A stretch of 22,810 bases of DNA. It comes from JBKJML01 sp046596415 (lineage in GTDB: Bacteria; Actinomycetota; Thermoleophilia; Gaiellales; Gaiellaceae). How positions within the stretch are numbered: position 1 is the first letter of the stretch; each line of letters begins with the position of its first letter. Shown one piece after another: positions 15,029 to 22,010 of this stretch. The notes beneath the pieces are model-generated. The model did not search any database and was not told the DNA's origin. It worked only from the letters and a program-made list of their open reading frames with translations. The position numbers and the translations under genes are program-made. The stretch is from positions 1 to 22,810 of the forward strand of contig JBKJML010000203.1 of NCBI GenBank assembly GCA_046596415.1. Direction: 5' to 3'.

Positions 15029-16522
15029 TCAGCCGCCGCCGACCTCGAGGGGGAAGTAGGGCGGCGCGAGGAGGATGCCGAGCTTCGCGGCGCCGCCGGC
15101 CCGGCCGTGCGCCATCTCGAGCGCGGGGCCGATCCCGTGGGTCGGGACGAAGCCGAGCGTGCGGGCGGCCGTATGGTCGCGGCATCCGGCGACGACGACG
15201 GCGCCGAGCCGGTCGAGCGCCGGCCGGCACGACTCCCAGTCGACGTAGGGGAGCAGCGGGTGCGGGGCGCGCCCGGCGCGATAGGCCGCCAGCGCCTGGA
15301 CGTTCGCACCGGCGGCGCGCTCGGCGACGGCGAGGTCGAGCGGCGCCCGCGAGTCGCGGAGGACGTGGAAGAGGTTCCGGTACGGCTCCTGCCCATGGGC
15401 GAAGTGCCGGCCGAGCCGGTGGAGGAGGATCACCGTGCCGCCCTCGCGGACGGGGAAGGCGTCGCGCCAGAGCCGGAGCGCAAGGCCCAGCGCCACCGTC
15501 GCGACGCTGATCGGGTTCAGCCGTTCGCGGGGGACGTATTGATGCTTCCACGGCATCCCGACGACGAGCGCATCGAGCGGCTCCGCCACCTTGACGGCGC
15601 GACGGGCGATCGCGCGCAGGAGCGCCTCGGCGTGCGCGACCGACGGCGGCCCCGCGAACGCCGCTGCGGCCGTCAGCTCCCGCCCGAGCCCCTGGAGCAG
15701 GCTGCGCCGGACGCCGGCGGGCAGGAGCGAGAAACGGCGGAGCGGCGACGTCGCGAGCTGTTCGAGCGAGCCCCTCTCGTAGGGGTAGCCGCGGAATGCG
15801 CCGGTCAGGCGGGGCGGGTTGAGCACCAGGGACGTCCCGATCAGGCCGACGCGGGCGGCGAGCGCCTGCTCCAGCAGGCGGCCGACCTGCCAGCCGCGCG
15901 AGGCGGCGGTCTCGAGCAGCGAGTAGGTCCCGGAGCCTCGGAGCACCTCCGTCCCCGAGGCGGCGATCAGGGCGCCCGGCCCGCCGTGGAGCACCGTCTC
16001 GGCCGCGGTGACGGCGACGACGAGGTCGGTCTCGACGAGACAGCGGTTCACCCGGAGCGGCGTCCGGCCCGCGTCGCCGACGTAGACGAGCTCCGGGTCC
16101 TCGCAGTCGTGGACGACGACGGAGCCGCGGAAGGCGCGGGCGGCGATCGGCGGCAGCAGCGCCTCCAGCTCGCGGCCGCCGACCCGTCGTGCCAGCCCGC
16201 CCGCGACGAGGATCGTCTGGTTGCGCGAGGGAACGCCCAGCCGCTCCAGCTCGACGATCGTGGCCTCGAGCGCGGCGCGGCGCGGGTCGTCGGGCGCGCC
16301 GGGGAGGGGGAGGTGGGGCGGCTCCACGAGCAGGGTCGCCCGGCCGCCGCGGACGGCGAGCGCCTCGAGGGGCGGGCCGGAGAGCGGGAAGCGGAGCGAG
16401 TCGCGGACGGCGGCGCCCACGTCCCCGATCGCCTCGGAGGGGAGCGAGGGCCGGAGGACGAGCGTGTCGTCCGGGACATTGAGGACGCCGATGCGCGACC
16501 CCGACGGGATCGGGATCCGCAC
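15029..16522 (-). CDS. LarA-like / DUF2088 protein, divergent at cofactor residues
   Basis: 497 residues from GTG 16522, which lies 2 bp after the stop of the acetyltransferase gene; earlier in-frame starts overlap that gene deeply. The N-terminal half follows the nickel-dependent lactate racemase (LarA) pattern: GVPSRNQTILVAGG (~96-109) where LarA has an ATGTHR motif, VVVHDCEDPELVYVGDAGRTP (~136-155), and VTAAETVLHGG (171-181) where the second catalytic His and the sugar-rich GGRK-x-x-PG loop would be. His138 and His179 remain, but the first catalytic His and the Lys that tethers the nickel-pincer cofactor are not recognisable. So it may be an epimerase of another type or a non-catalytic relative. 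The C-terminal half (KVAEPLDALVVGMPWKHQY onwards) is family-typical. No larB/larC/larE in view. Confidence 0.75.
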   Translation of the reverse strand: MRIPIPSGSRIGVLNVPDDTLVLRPSLPSEAIGDVGAAVRDSLRFPLSGPPLEALAVRGGRATLLVEPPHLPLPGAPDDPRRAALEATIVELERLGVPSRNQTILVAGGLARRVGGRELEALLPPIAARAFRGSVVVHDCEDPELVYVGDAGRTPLRVNRCLVETDLVVAVTAAETVLHGGPGALIAASGTEVLRGSGTYSLLETAASRGWQVGRLLEQALAARVGLIGTSLVLNPPRLTGAFRGYPYERGSLEQLATSPLRRFSLLPAGVRRSLLQGLGRELTAAAAFAGPPSVAHAEALLRAIARRAVKVAEPLDALVVGMPWKHQYVPRERLNPISVATVALGLALRLWRDAFPVREGGTVILLHRLGRHFAHGQEPYRNLFHVLRDSRAPLDLAVAERAAGANVQALAAYRAGRAPHPLLPYVDWESCRPALDRLGAVVVAGCRDHTAARTLGFVPTHGIGPALEMAHGRAGGAAKLGILLAPPYFPLEVGGG

Positions 16523-16524
16523 GG

Positions 16525-17469
16525 TTATGGGATCGCGCGGTACAGCCGCAGGAACGTCGTCCGCCAGCCCCGGTTCGGCCAGAACCTCGACGAGAGCAGG
16601 TTCACGTTGCGCCAGTCGGTCGTGATCGAGCGGAAGCCCTGCTCGTGTGCCCAGGCGAGCACGAACGCGGTCAGGGCGAGACCGGCGCCGGAGCCGCGCA
16701 TCGCCGGCTCGACCACTGCAGAAGCAAGATCGACGTTGTTCTCGGGGACCCGGAGGTCGCCCGTGGGGCGCCGGTACATCAGCGCCTCGCCGATCACCTC
16801 GCCGTCCCGCTCGAGCATGAAGGGCCAGAAGGTGTCCGGTGAGTCGAAGGTGCCCTCCCGCCACTCTTCCACGACCTCCTCGAGGGGCGGCACGTCGAGC
16901 CCGGAGAAGCTGGGTGAGCGGGCCTGGTGCACCCAGAGCTCCCGGTCGTAGCGAGACAGGTGCTCGAGGTCGTCGGGCTGGCCGGGGCGGATCGTCACGC
17001 CCGCGTCGACGGGCGGCTCGGCGGTCGCCTCGCGGACGGCGGTGCAGAACTGCAGACCGAAGCCGACCCGGAACCACGCGTCGATGACCCCCGCGTCGTG
17101 CGAGGGGACGACGACGGCGAAGCGGTCGTGGCCCTCGTCGTGCCAGCGGGACGCCGCGGCGGCGAAGAGATCGCGTGCGAGCTCCGGTTCGGCCGTGGCG
17201 TGCCCGGCTGCGTCGGTGAAGATCCGGGTGCCGCCGCGATTGTCGTTCGGGGCGGGGGCACCGATCAGGTAGCCCGCCGGCTCGCCGTTTCGGAGCGCGA
17301 GCGTCCCGCTCGATCCGTCGCGCTCCCACTGCCTCTGGACGTGAGCCCGGTAATCGTCGACGCGCGCAAGCAGCGGCTCCGCTGCGAGGTGCCGGACATG
17401 GGCGTCGGCGAGCAGCGACGCGGCCGCGTCCAGATGCTCGTCGGAGAAGGGGAGAAGCTCAAGCGCCAT
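16525..17469 (-). CDS. GNAT-family acetyltransferase, probably tandem domains
   Basis: 314 residues from ATG 17469 (MALELLPFSDEHLDAAASLL). The C-terminal half carries a clear GNAT acetyl-CoA site: VVEPAMRGSGAGLALTAFVL (~255-275) followed by the FRSITTDWRNVNLLSSRFWPNRGWR segment with the usual Asn and Arg. The N-terminal half (residues 1-160) has GNAT-like spacing, including DAGVIDAWFRVGFG, where NxxAixfYekcGF would stand, so two domains are likely, one degenerate. Acceptor substrate unknown. Two bp separate it from the LarA-like gene, so the two are co-transcribed. Its start is only 25 bp from the divergent polA start. An ATG at 17496 would give nine more residues but overlaps the polA start. 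Confidence 0.85.
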   Translation of the reverse strand: MALELLPFSDEHLDAAASLLADAHVRHLAAEPLLARVDDYRAHVQRQWERDGSSGTLALRNGEPAGYLIGAPAPNDNRGGTRIFTDAAGHATAEPELARDLFAAAASRWHDEGHDRFAVVVPSHDAGVIDAWFRVGFGLQFCTAVREATAEPPVDAGVTIRPGQPDDLEHLSRYDRELWVHQARSPSFSGLDVPPLEEVVEEWREGTFDSPDTFWPFMLERDGEVIGEALMYRRPTGDLRVPENNVDLASAVVEPAMRGSGAGLALTAFVLAWAHEQGFRSITTDWRNVNLLSSRFWPNRGWRTTFLRLYRAIP

Positions 17470-17482
17470 CGGTGCGGGACGA

Positions 17483-17488
17483 TACCGT
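17483..17488 (+). promoter_or_regulatory. Possible -10 box (TACCGT) for leaderless polA
   Basis: A TANNNT hexamer 6 nt before ATG 17495, in a 25-bp divergent gap without a Shine-Dalgarno. Would place the transcript start on the ATG itself. The -35 would fall inside the acetyltransferase gene. Weak evidence. Confidence 0.25.
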
Positions 17489-17494
17489 GGCGTC

Positions 17495-20083
17495 ATGCCG
17501 AAGACGCTGACCGGCCAGGAGCTCGACCTCGACGACGGCCCCGCGCGCGACTCCGAGCTCTTCCTGGTCGACGGCAACAACCTCGCCTACCGCGCCTTCT
17601 TCGCTCTCCCCGAGGAGCTGGCGACGAGTGACGGGCACCCGACGAACGCGCTGCTCGGCTTCACGAACATGCTCTTCAAGCTGCTCGCCGACTACCGGCC
17701 GAAGGGCGTCGCGGTCGCGTGGGACTCGCGCCCCGTGCACCGTGCCGCCGTCGCGCAGGCCGGCGACGTCGTCTACAAGGAGGGCCGGAAGCCGATGCCG
17801 GACCTCCTGCGCGAGCAGTTCCCGCACTTCCGCCCGATCGTGGAGGCGTTCGGCTACCGCAACCTCGAGTTCGAGGGGTGGGAGGCCGACGACGTGATCG
17901 CCACGCTCGCGACGCAGGCGGATGCGGCGGGCGTGAAGACGACCGTGGTCTCGACCGACCGCGATGCCTTCCAGCTCGTTTCGCCGGGGATCGCGCTGAT
18001 GATGACGCCGCGCGGCGTCTCCGACGTCAACGTCTACACGCCTGAGCGCGTCGAGCTCCGCTACGGGATCCGCCCCGACCAGATCCCGGACTTCATCGGC
18101 CTCAAGGGCGACTCCTCGGACAACATCCCCGGCATCCCCGGGATCGGAGACAAGACCGCCGGTCAGCTAATCGCGCAATACGGCTCGCTGGAGAACGTGA
18201 TCGAGCACGCCGAGGAGCTCTCGCCGGCGCGCCGGAAGAACATCACCGAGCACGCCGACCAGGCCCGGATGTCCAAGGAGCTCGCGACGATGCGCCGCGA
18301 CCTCGAGCTCGACTGCGACCCGACCCAGCTCGTGCTCAGCCCGCCCGACCGCTCGCAGCTGCGCGAGATGTTCCGGCGCTTCGAGTTCCGGAACCTGCTC
18401 AACCGCGTCGACGAGCTGGACGAGGCCGTGCCGGCCGCCGCGCCGGTCGCGGTCGAGGGCACCTCGGTCGCCTGGCGCGAGGGGGAGCTGCCCGTCACGC
18501 GCGGCCGGGTCGGGCTCGCGATCGCGGACGGCCGCTTCGCGCTCGCGGCCGACGACGGTGTCACCGTCGGCGCCTGGGACGAGAGCCTGATCCCGCGCCT
18601 GCGGGACGCGCAGATCGTCGCCCACGACTACAAGAGCCTGCCCCGCCTGACGATGGAGCCGGCCGATGACACGATGATCCTTGCCTACCTGATCGAGCCC
18701 GGCCGCTCCGTCTACGCGATCGACGACCTCTCGGCCGAGTACGGGCTCGAGGTGCTGCCCGAGCCGGCCGCGGAGGAGGAGACCGCCGAGCTGATCCGGC
18801 GCGCGGAGGCGCCGCGCCGGCTCGCGGCCCGGATGCGCGAGCGCGTCGCCGAGCGCGGCTCGCAGCGGCTCTACGAGGAGATCGAGCTGCCCCTGACCGC
18901 CGTCCTCTCCTCGATGGAGGACTCCGGGGTGAAGATCGACGAGTACCGGATGGGCGAGATCACCGCCCGGCTCTCCGACCGGATCGAGGAGCTGGAGGCG
19001 AAGGCGTACGAGCTCGCGGGCGAGGAGTTCATGCTCGGCTCGACGCAGCAGGTGGCGCGGATCCTCTTCGAGAAGCTCGAGCTGACCCCGGGCCGGAAGG
19101 GGAAGACGGGCTACTCGACCGACACCCGTGTCCTCCGCACGATCCGGAACGAGCACGCGATCGTCGCGGTGCTGGAGGAATGGCGGGAGCTGGCGAAGCT
19201 GATCAACACCTACCTCAGCCCGCTCCCCTCGCTGATCTCGGAGCGCGACGGAAGGCTGCATACGACCTTCAACCAGACGGTCGCCTCGACGGGGCGCCTT
19301 TCCACGACGAGCCCGAACCTGCAGGCGATCCCGATCCGGACCGAGCTCGGGCGGGAGATCCGCTCCGCGTTCGTGGCCGCGGACGGCTTCCGGCTCCTCT
19401 CCGCCGACTACAGCCAGGTCGAGCTGCGGATCCTCGCCCACGTCTCGGGCGAGCCCGTGCTCAAGGAGGCGTTCGCCCGCAACGAGGACATCCATGCCCG
19501 CACCGCGGCAGAGGTGCTCGGCAAGGACCAGGCCTCGTTGACGAAGGACGAGCGGAACGTGGCCAAGATGGTCAACTTCGGGATCATCTACGGGATCTCC
19601 GCGTTCGGGCTCTCGGAGAACCTGGAGATCCCCCGCGAGCAGGCGCAGGCCTACATCGACACCTATCTCGCCCGTTTCCCGCACGTTCAGGACTTCATCC
19701 AGCGGACGATCGAGCAGGCCGGCCGCGACGGCTACGTGACGACGCTGCTCGGCCGGCGGCGCCCTGTGCCAGAGATCCGCGCCTCGAACCGGCAGACGCG
19801 GGCCCTCGGCGAGCGGCTTGCGGTCAACTCCGTCATGCAGGGAACCGCTGCCGACGTGATCAAGGTGGCGATGATCCGGATCCACAACCGGCTTCGCGAC
19901 GAGGGCCGGGCCGCCCGGCTCGTCCTCCAGGTGCACGACGAGCTCCTGCTCGAGGTGCCGGAGACCGAGGTCAGCGCCGTCCGCGAGCTCGTCCGGGCCG
20001 AGATGTGCGGGGCCTACCCGCTCGAGCCGCCGCTGGCCGTCGACGTGGGCGCCGGAGAGAACTGGAACGAGGCCAAATCCTGA
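17495..20083 (+). CDS. polA: DNA polymerase I
   Basis: 862 residues (E. coli 928, Taq 832). Removes RNA primers and fills gaps in replication and repair. Domains: 5'-3' flap exonuclease ~20-300 (LFLVDGNNLAYRAF, GWEADDVIATLA, VSTDRDAFQL, GLKGDSSDNIPGIPGIGDKTA); 3'-5' exonuclease-like ~320-440, where the expected DTE motif is GLAIADGRF and only a DD-TMILAYL Asp survives, so proofreading is probably lost; polymerase ~450-862 with motif A Asp638 in SADYSQVELR, motif B Lys691/Phe695 in KMVNFGIIYG and motif C His814-Asp815-Glu816 in QVHDELLLE. Phe695 matches E. coli Phe762, so dideoxynucleotides should be poorly used. No Shine-Dalgarno before the ATG. The liv-polA-rpsA neighbourhood fits actinobacteria. 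Confidence 0.98.
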   Translation: MPKTLTGQELDLDDGPARDSELFLVDGNNLAYRAFFALPEELATSDGHPTNALLGFTNMLFKLLADYRPKGVAVAWDSRPVHRAAVAQAGDVVYKEGRKPMPDLLREQFPHFRPIVEAFGYRNLEFEGWEADDVIATLATQADAAGVKTTVVSTDRDAFQLVSPGIALMMTPRGVSDVNVYTPERVELRYGIRPDQIPDFIGLKGDSSDNIPGIPGIGDKTAGQLIAQYGSLENVIEHAEELSPARRKNITEHADQARMSKELATMRRDLELDCDPTQLVLSPPDRSQLREMFRRFEFRNLLNRVDELDEAVPAAAPVAVEGTSVAWREGELPVTRGRVGLAIADGRFALAADDGVTVGAWDESLIPRLRDAQIVAHDYKSLPRLTMEPADDTMILAYLIEPGRSVYAIDDLSAEYGLEVLPEPAAEEETAELIRRAEAPRRLAARMRERVAERGSQRLYEEIELPLTAVLSSMEDSGVKIDEYRMGEITARLSDRIEELEAKAYELAGEEFMLGSTQQVARILFEKLELTPGRKGKTGYSTDTRVLRTIRNEHAIVAVLEEWRELAKLINTYLSPLPSLISERDGRLHTTFNQTVASTGRLSTTSPNLQAIPIRTELGREIRSAFVAADGFRLLSADYSQVELRILAHVSGEPVLKEAFARNEDIHARTAAEVLGKDQASLTKDERNVAKMVNFGIIYGISAFGLSENLEIPREQAQAYIDTYLARFPHVQDFIQRTIEQAGRDGYVTTLLGRRRPVPEIRASNRQTRALGERLAVNSVMQGTAADVIKVAMIRIHNRLRDEGRAARLVLQVHDELLLEVPETEVSAVRELVRAEMCGAYPLEPPLAVDVGAGENWNEAKS

Positions 20084-20105
20084 TCGTTTTCTGACGCAAA
20101 ACGAT
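20083..20105 (+). terminator. Weak hairpin at the end of polA
   Basis: ATCGTTTT-CTGACGC-AAAACGAT, an 8-bp AT-rich stem beginning on the last base of the polA stop codon. No T-run follows on the plus strand, so termination strength is uncertain. Confidence 0.35.
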
Positions 20106-20162
20106 AAAAGCCCGGCTACCCTTCGCGGGTCAGTTTCATTTTTCCAGAGGGGGAACACCTAG

Positions 20163-21893
20163 ATGAAGCGCTTTGCGCTGGGAGCGATGCTCCTGGCCGC
20201 GACGATTGCGGCCTTGTTCGTGGGCTCGATCGCCGTCGGCGACGCCCACGGCACCAAGCTGGACACCGTCTCGGTGCAGCTGCTCAGCCTGAACGACTAC
20301 CACGGCAACCTCGAGCCCCCAGCGGGCTCGTCGGGCCGGATCGGCACCACCGATGCGGGCGGGATCGAGTACTTCGCCACCCACATCGCCAACCTGAAGG
20401 CGACGAACCCGAACACGATCGTCGTCGCGGCCGGGGATATCATCGGCGCCTCGCCGCTCGTCTCCGCGCTCTTCCACGACGAGCCGGCGATCGAGTCGAT
20501 GAACATCGCCGGCCTCGAGGTCACCGCGGTCGGCAATCACGAGTTCGACGAGGGTGCAGCCGAGCTCAAGCGGATGCAGAACGGTGGCTGTCACCCCAAG
20601 GACGGCTGCCAGGACGGCAACCCGTTCGAGGGCTCGAAGTTCCAGTACCTCTCCGCGAACGTCTTCCTCCTCCCGACCGCGGACGAGCAGGCGAAGGCCA
20701 AGGCGGCGAAGAAGACCGCCCGCGCGAAGCCGCTCCTGCCGCCGTTCACGATCAAGACGGTCGGCGGGGTCAAGGTCGGCTTCATCGGCATGACCCTCGA
20801 GGGCACGCCCGAGATCGTGACGCCCTCCGGCGTCGCGGGCCTGCGCTTCTACCCCGAGGCGTACATGGTCAACTACTGGGCCCAGAACCTGCGTAAGCAG
20901 GGCGTGAAGACGATCGTCGTCCTGATCCATGAGGGCGGCTTCCAGACGTCGAGCGACATCAACGGCTGCGCCGGGATCTCCGGCCCGATCGTCGCGATCA
21001 CGAACCTGATGAGCCCGGACATCGACGTGGTCGTCAGCGGCCACACGCATCAGGCCTACAACTGCGTGATCGGGAACAAGATCGTCACGAGCGCGAGCTC
21101 GTTCGGCCGTCTGATCACCGACATCGACCTGGAGATCGACCGGACCACCGGAGAGGTCGTCTCGAAGAAGGCCACGAATCGGATCGTCACCCGGACGGTC
21201 GAGAAGAACGCGGCCGAGACGGCACTGATCGCGAAGTACAAGTCGCTTTCCGCGCCGCTCGCCAACAAGGTGATCGGGAAGATCGCCTCCGACATCACCC
21301 GGACAGCGAACGCTGCCGGCGAGTCCGCGCTCGGCGACGTAATCGCCGACGCCCAGCTCGCGGCGACCAAGCCCGCGGACAAGGGCGCTGCCGTGGTCGC
21401 GTTCATGAACACCGGCGGGATCCGCGCCGACTTGACCTTCAGCCAGGTCAGCGGTGGGGAGCAGGCCGGCCAGGTCACCTACAGCGAGGCGTTCACCGTC
21501 CAGCCGTTCGCGAACACGCTGGTCGTGAAGACCCTCACGGGGACGCAGATCAAGGATCTGCTCGAGCAGCAGTTCGACAATCCCTCCACGGGGGCGGATC
21601 GGATCCTGCAGGTCTCGAACGGGTTCACCTACAGCTACAAGCGCTCCAACGCGAAGGGGAGCCGCGTGGACGCGACCTCGATCAAGCTCAACGGGACGAC
21701 CGTCGTCCCCGGGTCGAGCTATCGCGTCTCGATGAACAGCTTCCTCGCTGACGGCGGGGACGGGTTCACGACCTTCGCCAAGGGCACCAACGTGCTGGGC
21801 GGCGAAGTGGACATCGACGCGCTGACCGCGTACTTCGCGGCCAACGCAACCGTCGCGCCGGGCCCGCAGAACCGGATCGTCAAGACGGGCTAG
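20163..21893 (+). CDS. Secreted 5'-nucleotidase / metallophosphoesterase (UshA-type)
   Basis: 576 residues. Signal peptide at ~1-29 (MKRFALGAMLLAATIAALFV, then a GDAHG cut region). Two-metal phosphoesterase motifs in order: LNDYHGNLEP (Asp45, His47), AAGDIIGAS (Asp92), GNHEFDE (Asn125, His126, Asp129 as catalytic dyad), LIHEGG (~255-260) and SGHTHQ (~292-297). The C-terminal 5'-nucleotidase domain has NTGGIRADL (~417-425), AFTVQPFANTLVV and FLADGGDGF, the segments that bind the nucleoside base. An insertion rich in Lys/Ala lies at ~180-200. No LPXTG or C-terminal helix, so freely secreted. Probably releases phosphate and nucleoside from extracellular nucleotides. Well-placed Shine-Dalgarno AGAGGGGG (20146-20153). 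Confidence 0.93.
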   Translation: MKRFALGAMLLAATIAALFVGSIAVGDAHGTKLDTVSVQLLSLNDYHGNLEPPAGSSGRIGTTDAGGIEYFATHIANLKATNPNTIVVAAGDIIGASPLVSALFHDEPAIESMNIAGLEVTAVGNHEFDEGAAELKRMQNGGCHPKDGCQDGNPFEGSKFQYLSANVFLLPTADEQAKAKAAKKTARAKPLLPPFTIKTVGGVKVGFIGMTLEGTPEIVTPSGVAGLRFYPEAYMVNYWAQNLRKQGVKTIVVLIHEGGFQTSSDINGCAGISGPIVAITNLMSPDIDVVVSGHTHQAYNCVIGNKIVTSASSFGRLITDIDLEIDRTTGEVVSKKATNRIVTRTVEKNAAETALIAKYKSLSAPLANKVIGKIASDITRTANAAGESALGDVIADAQLAATKPADKGAAVVAFMNTGGIRADLTFSQVSGGEQAGQVTYSEAFTVQPFANTLVVKTLTGTQIKDLLEQQFDNPSTGADRILQVSNGFTYSYKRSNAKGSRVDATSIKLNGTTVVPGSSYRVSMNSFLADGGDGFTTFAKGTNVLGGEVDIDALTAYFAANATVAPGPQNRIVKTG

Positions 21894-21906
21894 TCCGGAC
21901 GAGCCT

Positions 21907-21951
21907 GCGGGGGACGTGTTCGGGGGACAGACCCTTGGACACGTCCCCTGC
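21907..21951. repeat. Large palindrome (possible REP-like element or terminator)
   Basis: 13-bp arms GCGGGGGACGTGT (21907-21919) and ACACGTCCCCTGC (21939-21951) with one G-T pair and a 19-nt loop that itself contains GGGGGAC and GACCC. It starts 14 bp after the nucleotidase stop and lacks a T-tract. Similar GGGGACGTGTCC-type palindromes recur as extragenic repeats in some bacterial genomes, so a repeat origin is more likely than a plain terminator, though it may serve as one. Confidence 0.65.
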
Positions 21952-21972
21952 GGACGTTCTCTCGGGCTGCGG

Positions 21973-21999
21973 TTGGGACCTTCGGGTCCTGGCTATACT
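21973..21999 (+). promoter_or_regulatory. Putative rpsA promoter with near-leaderless start
   Basis: TATACT (21994-21999) is a one-mismatch -10 box; TTGGGA (21973-21978) is a weak -35 at a short 15-bp spacing. The ATG is 11 nt after the -10, so the expected leader is only about 4-5 nt, and no Shine-Dalgarno is present. Confidence 0.5.
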
Positions 22000-22010
22000 G
22001 CGCCTTCGCT

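Noticed and set aside
16523..17329. Upstream extension of the LarA-like frame
   Set aside because: Entirely antisense-frame shadow within the acetyltransferase gene; GTG 16522 fits operon spacing.
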